A stretch of 38,192 nt of DNA, from positions 1 to 38,192 of the forward strand of contig CAYQMF010000056.1 in NCBI GenBank assembly GCA_964418595.1. Reading direction: 5' to 3'. Source of the stretch: CAYQMF01 sp964418595 (GTDB taxonomy: Bacteria > Planctomycetota > UBA1135 > UBA2386). The notes below the pieces were generated by a model. It saw nothing but the letters and a program-made list of their open reading frames with translations, did no database searches and was not told the DNA's origin. Made by a program: the position numbers and the translations under genes. This document shows, in pieces, positions 1 to 9,818 of this stretch. Each line of letters begins with the position of its first letter. Within the stretch, counting starts at the first letter, position 1.

Positions 1-57
1 TCCACGTCGGCGCCCCCTCCGCTTCTCCCCTCGGCGGTATGAGGTCGCTCGCTACAG

Positions 58-2176
58 CTAGACGACCTCGTCCTCATCGCCCTCGTCGTCACCGTCGTCG
101 TCCTCGACATCCACGGACATGGCGTTCACGTAGTCCCGCCTGACGGACTTGAGCGAACGCCGCGTCACCGGATCGACCAGGAAGAACGACCAGCCGTTGA
201 CCGGACCCCCTACGAGCTTCTTCGCGGCCTCGGTTGGACTCTGGAACGCTACGCCGTCGACTTCGATCTGCCCGTCCGGGAGCAGAGTTGCCAGGGTGTC
301 GCGGTGCTTCTTCGACCTGGGCATCAACGTCATCCCCGCGGACAGCGCGCCGCCCGTGACCAGATCGGAGAGGGTCAATCGCCGCCGCATGGTCGGGCGA
401 TCCTGCGAGAAGCCCGACTTGTGGCCTGCCGGCACGGGCCAGATCGCGAGGATGATCGCGGTGAGATCTCGCGTGCGCGCTCGGATCGTCTCCTCCGTCC
501 ACTGATCGGCGGCTCGCTTGATGAGCTCACGGTTCAACAGCAGCACATCGTGGGCTTCGAGGCCCGCCCGCTTGCCAGGCTCGCCGAGCCACGGTCCGTT
601 CGACACCTTCGAGTTCAGCTTGCCCGTCAGCAGGGTCAGGTTGCCGATCTGATGGATCACGCGGTCTCGCTCGGTCTCGCCGACGCCGCCGTCGTGAAGG
701 GGCCAGTGGGTGGCCCACTTCCGCGGCATCACGTGTTCGATGGCAAACTTGCCCCTTGCGACCCGTTCCTCGCCGAGGCCGGCCTTGCCCCTGTGCCACC
801 CTCGCTGGTGATCCTCGATGGCTTCGAGCACCATGCGGAGGCGCCCGCGCCCCAGCCGGCGATAGGCCTGTAGCTCTGCAAGCTCGTCCCGAACCTCTGC
901 GTCGTCCGGCCAGTATCGGCTGCCGCTCGATTGGCCGGCGAAGTACCGCTCGATGACGTCCCCAGCGGCCACGCGGTCTCCCGCCTGAAGCTGCGCGACG
1001 ACCTCCGCCACGACCTGGTTGTAGTTCTTCGTCGTTGCACGGACGAGCATCCGGCGAACCATCCAGCTCTCCACCACGTCGAGGGCCTTCACCAGCTGCG
1101 CCTCCGGGATCTTCGGCTGCTCCGGATCGAGCAGGCACAGCACGAGCGGCTTGATGACCTCGCTCTCCAACACGCCGGTCCGGTAGCCGAACAAGCCCAG
1201 GCGATCGACAGGGCCCACTTGCTCGGCTGCTGCGGTCACGAAGCTCCGATACACGCGAGAGGCGTTGTCGACCTGACTCAGCACCTGCGTCATGGGCAGT
1301 CCGGATTCGTGGTCGGCGAACAGCTTGAAGTCATCGAACACCTCGCGAGCCAGGACCTCCTTGCCGGTGCGTGCGATCAGCCAGTGGTTGAGGAAGATCG
1401 ACGATCGCGGGTAGCGCACGCGCCCCACGCTGATCTCCTTCTCCCAGAAGCCGGTCTCGAACTCCTGCCAGTGCTGTCGGTACGCCGCCTCGACATCGGT
1501 GCCGAGTTCGAGCAGGCGCTGGAAGATGAAGTTCTTGATCAGGTCGGCCGCCGTGAGCTGTGCGCCGCGGGCGTTGAGCGTCTCGAAGATCTCCTGTGCG
1601 TTCTCGTCCACACCGAGATCGATGACGACCAACTGCAGCAGGTCGCGCACTGCAGTCTCCACCGCCACGGCCCGCTTCTGAACGTCGTCCGCGCCGTTGG
1701 CCTGCAGCCACTCGCGTGCTCTCTCGGCGAAGTAGCGGTGCGCCTCGACCATTCGCTCGCCACCATGGCCGACCGCGCCGTAGTCCACGGGAGGACTGGC
1801 GCTCATCACGGCCTGGAACGATGGGCGATCTCGGTTCGTGGGCCAGACCTTGAAGCGGTCCTCAGGCTTCGCCCGAAACGGGTCGGCGTTCGTCACGAGC
1901 GGTTCGATGCGCAGCGCAGGCGGCAGGGCCTCGACCTGCAGTAGCTCGGCGTGCAGGGCATCGAGCAGCAGCTGCAGCGTCGTGAGGCGCTGTTGCCCAT
2001 CGATGATCGTGCGCTCCTGCATGTGCCCCGTCTGCCTGCGCCCTGGCTCGCCGAGTGAGCGTTCTGTGAAGGTACGCTGTCCAGGTGGACCGCCTCGTGT
2101 CGCCGGGCCCCCTGTGGTACGCGGTCTTGATCCAGCTCGTGACGGATTCCGGCGTGATGGTTCTGGTGCTTGCCAT
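58..2176 (-). pseudogene. GmrSD-type DUF262-DUF1524-RAMA restriction protein, N-terminus broken
   Basis: Most of a type IV-like GmrSD nuclease is readable in one frame. The DUF262 motif IDGQQRLTTL is followed by helical DUF262 sequence. A DUF1524 HNH-like domain carries IEHVMP and IGNLTLLTGKLNS, and a C-terminal RAMA-like domain (nGWsFF, lR core) precedes an acidic tail. GmrS/GmrD proteins cleave modified DNA; that role comes from the family. The only well-placed start is the ATG at 2176 behind a perfect AGGAGGA site, but its frame (MASTRTITPES...) differs from the DUF262 frame. Between 2176 and about 2030 fragments in all three frames look family-like, and the usual VPxYQRxYxW segment before IDGQQRL is missing. 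I infer deletions plus frameshifts and probable loss of function. An internal start (ATG in GHMQERTI) would give a protein without the DUF262 N-terminal part. It is the last gene of the minus-strand defence operon. Confidence 0.75.
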
Positions 2177-2180
2177 GACA

Positions 2181-2187
2181 TCCTCCT
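2181..2187 (-). promoter_or_regulatory. Strong Shine-Dalgarno site of the broken GmrSD gene
   Basis: The minus strand reads AGGAGGA, then TGTC, then ATG at 2176. It is one of the best ribosome binding sites in the window. It shows that the intended GmrSD start lies in a different frame from the conserved DUF262 sequence. Confidence 0.7.
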
Positions 2188-2301
2188 CGGGACACAGCGA
2201 CCGAGTGTCGCTTCCGCGATCATGTCGTACCGCGTGGGGCGGGCAAGTTCCGAGCCGGAGGAGGGCCTCTGCCCGGACTGGCGGACCTTGCGTCGGCCTC
2301 G

Positions 2302-3399
2302 TCAAGCCACGAAGAGTTGTGGAGCCGATCCACGGTTCTGCTCTCTACCGACCCACCAGAACACCTTGTCCACGAGCTTCGGGAGGCCACGCACGCGAGC
2401 GTGATCCGGGCCCCGAGCCGTGAGCTCATCGATGGATAACAGGTGACGGAGCAAGTCGGTGTTCACCGCGCCGAGACGGTGGATAACCGTCAGGTACCCC
2501 GAGTACCACGCCGCCATACCGCGATGGTCCAGGCTACTCGTGGTCGACCACGACGGCGTGCCCAGCTGGTGATGCAGCAGATCGGCGGCGAACGTGTCGA
2601 CAGGGATGAAGGTCGCCGGCGCACCGAAGTGGAGGGCCTTGGCGGCGAGGCTACGGGCTTGCGCCGCGTGCCCGGCTTCAGGAAGTAGGCGATCAGGGAT
2701 TGAACGACCTCGGCCGCGGGGACGGCCTCCTGGAGGGACGAGACGCTCAACAACCGTCGCCACGTGTCGAACTCGCGCTCGATCCTGGCGGCGATCATGT
2801 CGAGGTCCGTATTGATGGAGCGCGTGCTGTAGGCCGCGTTCAGCGCGCCGAGCTGCGCCCGCACTTGTCCACGTTTGAAGCCGGCACCCAGGGCCGAGAA
2901 GGCTCTGCGCTCCTGCGCTTGCACGGTGGCGTCGCTGTTGTACGCGCGGACGGCACACTCGGCGGCATCGGTGTCGATCCGGAGTGCGGAGTCGGGGCAC
3001 GTCCCGCGCGGCGAACGCCGTCGTTCCGCGGCGAACGGGAACGCGCGCGGGCAGCGGCGCTGAGACGGTCGGCACAGGCGGCGTGCTCGGCTGGGACCGG
3101 TCGCTGAGGCTGTCCGTGCTCGCCCCGGGTCGGAGGCCGACGAAGCGGTACCGCCTCCCGTGATCCCATTCCAGGAAGCGTGGGTACCTCTGGTTGCCCT
3201 TGTTATCTCGGTTGAAGCAGTAGTCGCTCGGGATGATCGAGCCGAGGTTCTGGCGTGGATACAAGGCGCGGTACCGGTCGACGAATCGCGCCTTGTCGAA
3301 CCACCCTGCGAGAGCCCGCGCCACCTCGTAGTGTTCGCGGTCGCGCTCGTTGAGGTCGTCGGGACCCTTGAACTTCGGGTTTCGCTGCGTGAATCGCAT
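2302..3399 (-). pseudogene. DUF7669-like N-domain protein with two compensating frameshifts
   Basis: The N-terminal part (start ATG 3399 behind GGAG) has RNPKFKGPDD, IIPSDYCFN and RYPRFLEW. This resembles the small DUF7669-like domain found in front of restriction or HNH proteins; the name is from memory and tentative. Around 3000 the plausible coding sequence moves to another frame (CPDSALRIDTDAAEC...AYNSDATVQAQERRAF) and at about 2685 it returns to the first frame (AAKALHFGAPATFIPVDTF). Read as one protein it would be about 365 residues: N-domain, proline-rich linker, then an all-helical C-terminal half. The frame that stays formally open across 2700-3000 is arginine-rich antisense-like sequence and not credible protein. 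A GTG at 3435 overlaps the stop of the upstream gene and is an alternative start. Either real decay or assembly indels could explain the pattern. The function of the helical part is unknown. Confidence 0.6.
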
Positions 3400-3431
3400 G
3401 GCTACTCCATGTTCACCATCTCCCTGCACCG

Positions 3432-6400
3432 TCACTCCGCCATCCCCTCGTCCTCGTCACGTTCTTCCTGGTTCGCTTCCCGCTCGTAGTCTCGCGATAC
3501 GCCGCGGAGAGTAGCCGCGAGCCGGATCCAACCCCTGGCTTCGGCTGCCTGAGCTTGCTCAGCGAACCCGGCGGCGAGTGCTCGCTCCTCCTTGCCACCG
3601 GACGGCGAGTAGACGCCCCGGTTGTTGTGCAGTTGGATCGCGAATCCTTTGCGCATGCGATCGGCGTCTTTCGCATCCAAGGCCGTTGCGACCTCCGGCA
3701 ACGTGGTCATCCAGTCATCGGAAACCGCAACTCGCCCGAGCAGCTGTCCGACCTGAGAGAACGCCGACTCCAGATGACCGGTCTCGGCCGCGTTCTGCCC
3801 AACCTCGGACACCCAGGCGTTGAACACCCCTCCGTCGAAGGACCCGTCGGCGCGGCGCCCTGGGAGAGCACTCATCTCGCTGAGGACCCGGAAGGCAGCC
3901 CGGGCGGCGAGTCGGACCTGCTCGGTCTGCTCAAGCTGCTCCTCCTCCGAGTCGGAGCGGAAGACGAGTCGCACGGCCTCGCAGAACAGCTTCGCGCTGC
4001 TTGCGAACCTACTTTCGATGGTCTTGGGCCCAGGGCCCTGCGACCTGTCCAGTAGGCCAAGGTAGCCCCACTCGAGGTCGAAGAGCACGTCCCGGTCGAG
4101 ATCGTCGCGCTGCTGAAGCCAGTAGATCGCCTCCCGTGCCGACTCGTAGTCGAATCGCTCGTCAGACCCGGTGTGCTGCAGGCAAGCGCGAAGCGTGCGC
4201 ACCAGCAGGTCCGGACTCGGCGGCGGCTCCTGACGCATCGCCCGGCCACACATCTCCAGAGCTGCCCTCGGCCTTTCCGTGTGCAGGAAGCGTTCGGCGG
4301 CGTCGGTGGCGGCGGAATCGCAAGGGCGCGCGGGCACTACGCGCCAGTAGGTCGACGCGTTCGCGTCGAGCCGACGGTCTACACGCTGCCAGGTGTCCGG
4401 CGTGAAGGGCAGGTAGGTGAACAGCGTTGCCACCTGGTGTGGCCCCCATGAACTCGTGTCGAGAGCGTCGACCCAGGTCCAGCCGTCCCTGCACCAACGA
4501 CCCCACACGAAGCCGGCAACGAAGTCGCGTTCGTGGTTGGATTCGCAGTCGAGCATCGCGGGCAGGATCTGCGCGTCGTCGTTCGGTCGCGGCAAGCTCC
4601 CAAGCGACTTGCCAAGCTGCCCCGGCTTCTTCACCCTCGCGACCATCGCCAGGACGGGGGTGACACTGTCTTTCGTCAGCACCTCCTGCAGGGCTTCGGC
4701 CTGCGTAGTGGCGATCCGGGCTTCCTGCTCCCGCCATGGTCGCTCCGCGCGCGGAAGGATCTCCCAATCCCCGAACAGCCTCCGGTGCCGGAGCGCAGGG
4801 TCCGTCGGCTCGACGAGCGCCGCCACCTTGTCGAGCTCGCCTATCATCGCTTCGGGCATGGCCCAGTCTGCGTCCGGGAAGGCGCGATGCCGCTCAACGA
4901 GCCTACAGATTGCCTCCCACACCGTGAGTGCCTCCTCCGGGGCGGCGTCCCGCATCGCCGGGATGACGTCATCCAGCAGGAGTCTCCACGTTTTCTCCGG
5001 CAGGTTGGGCAGGCGCGCCACGAGTTCCGCGAGACGACCCGTGTCGCGCCTGGCCATGTCGACCGCGAGGTCCGCAAACGCCTCAACACTCTCCACGTAC
5101 GCGCGCTCGGAGACCCGCGGCTCCCAGCCCTCCATGAGTGCCGCTCGCCAGGTTGGCTTCCTGCACGCGAAGGACGAACGCTGGCCGCCGGGCAGCAGGG
5201 ACAGCAGCACCTTCCACGCCACCGAGGGAAACTCCTTGGCTGCAGCGCCCAGGGCAGCAGCACGCCGGCTCGAAGCGACGGAGGTCTGCGGCAGCCAGGG
5301 GAGCAGGATCGTGCTCAGGGAGTGGTCTGGACGATTCATCCACTTGCCACCGGGATCAACCGAAGCCAACGCCGCCAGGACCAGCACGACCCGAGAGAAG
5401 TAGTCGGGGTGCCACGCCAGGGTCTCCAAGCCCCAAAGCAGGCCGGTCGTGTAGGAACGCCCCATGAACCCGCCGCTCTCCTCGGCGAACAAGCTGGGGA
5501 ACGGCGAAGCGGCAGGGTCCTGCAACGCCCGCTCCAACGCACGGAGGAACTCGTCGGGGGATGCTTCCGCGAGCAAGGGCAGCAGACCCTGGATGCTCAA
5601 CCAGCGGGTGGCTTCCGCGCCATCGAGCAACTCCCGCACGGCGCGCTCGGCAACCCGACTCACGACCTCTGGTGCCAGTCCCGAACCAACCTGCTCTGGG
5701 CGGGAGCCGAGCAGTGCCAGCGTCTCGGCCAGACCGGTCCGAAGCTGCGGTGAGTAGCGGGGCGCTCTGCCGTACACGGCTGCCGCCAAGCGTTGCTCGG
5801 GAGGCAGGTCGAGGGATGGGTCCGACTCCCCCAAGACCTGCACGGCCTGGTCGCGCAGCCGATGGAGGTCCTCGATCACGATCTCCCGCCCCAGCGCCAC
5901 CCATACCTCGCCACGCGCCATGACCCGCCAGCGGCCATCGCGTTGCACGAGCGGAGCACCCTGACGACGCATGTCGTTCTGGACGCGCACCCGCCATTCC
6001 GCGAACGGCACACCCACGATGTTCGACACGGCCCCCAGGTCGGCGTCGTTCGTCTCCAGCCAGCCGCCGATGAGACCGGCGAGTGCCAGATCGCGCTTGG
6101 TCGACCACCTCTGGTAGGCGGCGAGCAGGGGGCTGCCGGCGATCCGGCCCTTCAGGACCGCCAACGACGTGAACCCCCCCGAGATCAGGCCTGCCACCCG
6201 CTCGCGCGTCCATCCGGCCTCGACCAGGGCCTTCTCGGCGTGGCGAGGCGATGGTTGCGGCAGGCGCCGAACTCTGTCTGTGGGGACGAGGTCGGAACGC
6301 AACGGGACGACCACGGCGTGTCCCGCCCTCACCGCCTGTTTCCACAGCGTCTCATCCTCATCGACGCCGAGCCTCTCGCCCGCGACGAGCACATGGCGGG

Positions 6401-7202
6401 TGCGCAGCCGGACCATGGCGGCCCACGCCTCGCGGCTGTCGATGAGCACGCACCGCATCGACCAGTCCTCCCCGGTGGCAGTGTGGTGGGCCTTCACCAC
6501 CGCCGCCGTGAAGTCCCACGCATCGACCCCACTCTCGACGCCAAGCCACACGATCGATGCGGTGCCCTCGAATGCCCTCCGCAGCTCCTCGACCGCCTCG
6601 GCCCGACGGGCCAGGAACAGGGTCGGCGGGATCTCTGGATCACCGGTCCGTCTTGCGGTCTGCAGCGCAGTCCAGTGTTCCGGAAGGGTGTGCAAGCCGG
6701 CGATGCCGCTCGCCAGCCCCATCTCGGTCAGCAGCCACCGAGCGACAGCCGGCCAGTTCGACAGCCAGTCCGCGAGTTGCGTTGCATCGAGGACCAGGAG
6801 GTCGCGGAACCCGAGATCCTTGTGCCGGGCCCGCCACTCGCGCTGCTTGGGCCACCGACGGAACGTCGCGAACACGAAGGCTGCCCGCTCGCTCCCGGCC
6901 GCGGCCGCGCGCTCGGTGACGACCTTGTCGGCCTTCTTCTGGATGGTCCGCTGGTTGCTTGTCTCCCACCAGCTCTCACCAGGGGGAACGAATGGCATCG
7001 CTCCCGCCTGGGTCACCACGACTCCGTCAAGCCCGGGCTGATTCGTGTCATCGAGCCCTGGGATGCGACACAGGGTGAAATCCCGGCATGACTGCTGGAT
7101 CAACCGCCTGATGAGCTCAGGCAGCACCTCCTGTCCGCGGGTCGTCTCCGCGAAGCGCAGCAGGTCTGCCACCGTGACGATCCTGGCGTGATTCAAGGTC
7201 AT
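3432..7202 (-). CDS. 1256-aa defence-island protein, nuclease-like N-terminus and degenerate NTPase-like centre
   Basis: The protein is large and has no transmembrane segment. Residues about 50-95 carry GLDG (57-60), PPGESWWE (73-80) and lysines at 89-90, an arrangement reminiscent of a PD-(D/E)xK-type nuclease core. WPKQREW follows, then an aromatic stretch DATQLADWLSNWPAVARWL. Residues about 190-310 look like a P-loop NTPase core (LFLARRAEAVEELRRAF, IVWLGVESGVDAWDF), but the Walker A lysine is absent, so it is degenerate at best. The remaining 900 residues are leucine-, alanine- and tryptophan-rich helices of repeat-scaffold type, ending in an acidic tail. The ATG at 7202 follows GAGGAGG. 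It sits 31 bases after the PLD-like gene in the same minus-strand operon. I infer a STAND-like sensor-effector without a competent ATPase. I do not recognise a named system. Confidence 0.8.
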   Translation of the reverse strand: MTLNHARIVTVADLLRFAETTRGQEVLPELIRRLIQQSCRDFTLCRIPGLDDTNQPGLDGVVVTQAGAMPFVPPGESWWETSNQRTIQKKADKVVTERAAAAGSERAAFVFATFRRWPKQREWRARHKDLGFRDLLVLDATQLADWLSNWPAVARWLLTEMGLASGIAGLHTLPEHWTALQTARRTGDPEIPPTLFLARRAEAVEELRRAFEGTASIVWLGVESGVDAWDFTAAVVKAHHTATGEDWSMRCVLIDSREAWAAMVRLRTRHVLVAGERLGVDEDETLWKQAVRAGHAVVVPLRSDLVPTDRVRRLPQPSPRHAEKALVEAGWTRERVAGLISGGFTSLAVLKGRIAGSPLLAAYQRWSTKRDLALAGLIGGWLETNDADLGAVSNIVGVPFAEWRVRVQNDMRRQGAPLVQRDGRWRVMARGEVWVALGREIVIEDLHRLRDQAVQVLGESDPSLDLPPEQRLAAAVYGRAPRYSPQLRTGLAETLALLGSRPEQVGSGLAPEVVSRVAERAVRELLDGAEATRWLSIQGLLPLLAEASPDEFLRALERALQDPAASPFPSLFAEESGGFMGRSYTTGLLWGLETLAWHPDYFSRVVLVLAALASVDPGGKWMNRPDHSLSTILLPWLPQTSVASSRRAAALGAAAKEFPSVAWKVLLSLLPGGQRSSFACRKPTWRAALMEGWEPRVSERAYVESVEAFADLAVDMARRDTGRLAELVARLPNLPEKTWRLLLDDVIPAMRDAAPEEALTVWEAICRLVERHRAFPDADWAMPEAMIGELDKVAALVEPTDPALRHRRLFGDWEILPRAERPWREQEARIATTQAEALQEVLTKDSVTPVLAMVARVKKPGQLGKSLGSLPRPNDDAQILPAMLDCESNHERDFVAGFVWGRWCRDGWTWVDALDTSSWGPHQVATLFTYLPFTPDTWQRVDRRLDANASTYWRVVPARPCDSAATDAAERFLHTERPRAALEMCGRAMRQEPPPSPDLLVRTLRACLQHTGSDERFDYESAREAIYWLQQRDDLDRDVLFDLEWGYLGLLDRSQGPGPKTIESRFASSAKLFCEAVRLVFRSDSEEEQLEQTEQVRLAARAAFRVLSEMSALPGRRADGSFDGGVFNAWVSEVGQNAAETGHLESAFSQVGQLLGRVAVSDDWMTTLPEVATALDAKDADRMRKGFAIQLHNNRGVYSPSGGKEERALAAGFAEQAQAAEARGWIRLAATLRGVSRDYEREANQEERDEDEGMAE

Positions 7203-7233
7203 CGCCTCCTCACCCGCAGGGCCCGGTCGATGC

Positions 7234-8187
7234 TCAAGCCGGACGCTCCAAGTTGCGGGGACTCCGGCGACTCATGGTGCCCACGACGGCCCTCGGCGTG
7301 TCCACGCGCTCGAACGCCGCAGATGGCCCCGCATATTGCGACCAACGGAGCTCGTACGGGCCGCGCTCGAGCAAGTGCAGGTCGTCGGTCTCTCCCTCCG
7401 AACCCTCGTCCAGACCCGTGCCCACAGACACTCCGCCCAGGTCGGTCAGGACGTATCGGTTGTGCAGCTTCTCTCCACCTGCGCGCTGCCTCCACCGACA
7501 GAACTCGATGGTGAGTCCGACCGGCAGCCACGCCGCCATGCGGGCTGCCTCCTCCTCGAAGAAGGCCAGCGGTGGTGCTGCACGGCAGTGGATTCGCACA
7601 AGGTCTGGAGGGCGGTCTCGACCTGCCATCGCGCTGACGACCGCCTTGAGAGTCCGGATGCTCTCCGGCCGCTCCGGACCGAAGTACGGGTCGATCAGAT
7701 GCAACAACCTGCAGTTGAGCAGCATCGGCGCCAACGTCGCCGCGATTGCCTGAGCGGACCTGCGTGGCGTGGCGCTGCGGTCGCAGTCCCATCGCCGGGC
7801 CTTGGGAGCTCCTAGGTCTTGCCCAAGGACGACCGCTGCGTGCCCTCGCGGGTTCTCGCTTGCCACGATCGCTCGGAACTCTCTCCGGTGATGCTCTTTC
7901 TCGGCACTCTCCAGCCACGTCAACGCGGCGTCGTACAACGATTCTGCCCGCCGGCAGCGATGCTCGCTGAAGAGCTTGAACAGCTCCTCAAGCCTCTTCC
8001 ACTCTCGAACTGTCGGATCGTGTGCAGCGGCTGCAGACCACACCGCGTCCTTCCATTCACCGAAGGCCGGCAGCTCCAGGAGGACTCGTGGCGTGCCCAA
8101 GCCGAACTTGTCACGGAAAAAACGAAAGCCCTCCCCGATCACCCACGTCGCGACGAACTGCGGCTCGAGCGCGAAGGCGTGAATCAA
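7234..8187 (-). CDS. PLD-like protein paired with the DUF3696 ATPase
   Basis: The protein has 317 residues if translation starts at TTG 8187, which forms a TTGA overlap with the stop of the upstream ATPase gene. No other start fits the operon as well. The N-terminal half is helical with many Arg and Glu (EWKRLEELFKLFSEHRC). The C-terminal half contains LIDPYFGP and, at about residues 241-263, LHNRYVLTDLGG followed by VGTGLDEG. This resembles the second half of phospholipase D-type nuclease domains, with HNR in place of the usual HxK. Such proteins often sit next to AAA ATPases in defence loci. Only one HxK-like motif is evident, so an active enzyme would need dimerisation. It probably acts with the ATPase; the substrate is unknown. 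Confidence 0.75.
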   Translation of the reverse strand: MIHAFALEPQFVATWVIGEGFRFFRDKFGLGTPRVLLELPAFGEWKDAVWSAAAAHDPTVREWKRLEELFKLFSEHRCRRAESLYDAALTWLESAEKEHHRREFRAIVASENPRGHAAVVLGQDLGAPKARRWDCDRSATPRRSAQAIAATLAPMLLNCRLLHLIDPYFGPERPESIRTLKAVVSAMAGRDRPPDLVRIHCRAAPPLAFFEEEAARMAAWLPVGLTIEFCRWRQRAGGEKLHNRYVLTDLGGVSVGTGLDEGSEGETDDLHLLERGPYELRWSQYAGPSAAFERVDTPRAVVGTMSRRSPRNLERPA

Positions 8188-9818
8188 AGCAGCTCCTCCA
8201 TGCGCTCGGCGAAGAAGCCCTTGGGCCAACGGTCCTTGAACTCGCCCTGCTCGTCGACACGCAGGCGCCGGATCGTCACGCCGCCCGGTCCGTTGTCAAC
8301 ATGGACAACGCTGATCTTGTCGGGGGCGAGCGCCGTCGCGTCCTCGGGCAGCTGGCCCTCGGTCGTCTCTCGGATGCGACGCAGCAAGCGCAGGATCAGG
8401 TGCTCGCTGTGGGTCTCGATGACCAGGGTGCGGCGAGCACCGTCGCGCAGCGCAGCGTCGATGAGCAGGTCGCCAAGTCCGACCTGCACCGCGGGGTGCA
8501 CGTGGATCTCCGGCTGTTCCATGAGGCAGAGCTCACCTGCCCCGGCCAGCGCCGCGACGACGACCGGGATGACTTGAGACACTCCAGCTCCGACCTCCGA
8601 AGGCAGGACGAATGATCCGGTACCCGTGTCCAGCAACAACCGTCGGACTGTCCGATCTACATGGCCGACCGAAAGCTTCTCGGCTTCCGCGGTGCGGTCG
8701 AAGAGCTGCTGCACCACGATGTGGCAACCGATACCGAGCTTGCGCAGCCAACCGTTGGTGCGCTCCACCAAGTCAGCGCGATCGGCAAGGAGGAGGTCCC
8801 AGGCGGCGAGGCCGTCGCCCCAACTCGTCACTCGGCCCCGGCGCTCGTAGAGGAAGCCCCTCGGCGGGATCGAACGCAGCGGGCCGACGTACGGCACATC
8901 CCGCAGCGCCGTCAAGAGCTGGGACGTGGTTCCGATGACCAACATCTCGAGCAGGGTCCGCACCTGCGACGCGGCCAGGTCCTTATCGGGGGAGTTGTCA
9001 CCGAAGGGAACGACGCGCAGCGGGTCGCCCGCCGCGGGAAGGGCTGAGAGTCGCCCCCGCACAACCGCGAACACGGGCAGCGATCGTGCATCGCCAAAGC
9101 CCGAGCCGTCAACTAGTCCCGCCCCGTCCCCTGCACCGTCTCCGTAGCCATCTCCGTCTTCCTCTCGCCCGCCTCGTAGGGCCTCCACGGGCACTGCGAT
9201 GTCTTCCCAGGCTTGCGTCACTTCGTAAGGAGCATGGGGGATGGCGAACTCCCGTTCGGCGAGGGTGAGATCCCGACCCTCGGTAGCCAGCACGGGATGC
9301 CCGAGGTTCACACGCGCGTGAAGCGCTTCGCCGTCCCGCAAGGATGCTCCGGTCTCCAACCACACCACGGGCTCGGCATCACCGTTCACGCCGATCACCG
9401 CTCGGTCGACGACGGGCCCGCGGAAGGTGGCTTGTGTCCGGAAGCGCACCGTCAGCTCCAGCCACGCACGCTCAACTTCGTCGTCGAGGTCCGGAAACGG
9501 GAAGTCCGTCAGGTCCCTGCCGAAACGCTCCAGACTCTGGGGCGTGGTGAACTCGGCCCGCAGCTTGATGGAGCGGCTCGTGTCGTGCTGATGCACCAAG
9601 CGCGCGAAGCCGCCGAGCTCGAGCACGTTGCCACCCAGCTCGGTGCGGTCGACGTCGGCGGAGCCACGCTCCAGGATCTCATGCAGGTAGAGCAGCGCCT
9701 GCAGGATCGTGCTCTTGCCCGCGCTGTTGGCGCCGAACAGCAACGTGAGCGGCGCGAAGTCGATGCGCTGTCGGGTGGCGATGCCCTTGAAGTTCTCGAG
9801 TTCGAGGGAGATTAGCAT
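8184..9818 (-). CDS. DUF3696 AAA ATPase (OLD/RecF-like)
   Basis: This 544-residue ATPase has the SMC/RecF-like layout. Walker A GANSAGKST is at residues 29-37. A signature-like EVGAGVSQV comes before Walker B LCLMEQPEIHVHP, and the histidine switch region is ETHSEHLILRLLRRI. The C-terminus (EFKDRWPKGFFAERMEELL) is the DUF3696 hallmark. A Gly/Asp-rich low-complexity loop (GDGYGDGAGDGAG) interrupts the middle. The start ATG 9818 overlaps the hsdS stop by 7 bases (ATGCTAA), and its own stop overlaps the next gene. DUF3696 ATPases are common in defence islands with a nuclease partner. Its tight coupling to hsdS suggests it travels with this type I system, but it could equally be independent cargo inserted behind hsdS. 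Confidence 0.88.
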   Translation of the reverse strand: MLISLELENFKGIATRQRIDFAPLTLLFGANSAGKSTILQALLYLHEILERGSADVDRTELGGNVLELGGFARLVHQHDTSRSIKLRAEFTTPQSLERFGRDLTDFPFPDLDDEVERAWLELTVRFRTQATFRGPVVDRAVIGVNGDAEPVVWLETGASLRDGEALHARVNLGHPVLATEGRDLTLAEREFAIPHAPYEVTQAWEDIAVPVEALRGGREEDGDGYGDGAGDGAGLVDGSGFGDARSLPVFAVVRGRLSALPAAGDPLRVVPFGDNSPDKDLAASQVRTLLEMLVIGTTSQLLTALRDVPYVGPLRSIPPRGFLYERRGRVTSWGDGLAAWDLLLADRADLVERTNGWLRKLGIGCHIVVQQLFDRTAEAEKLSVGHVDRTVRRLLLDTGTGSFVLPSEVGAGVSQVIPVVVAALAGAGELCLMEQPEIHVHPAVQVGLGDLLIDAALRDGARRTLVIETHSEHLILRLLRRIRETTEGQLPEDATALAPDKISVVHVDNGPGGVTIRRLRVDEQGEFKDRWPKGFFAERMEELL

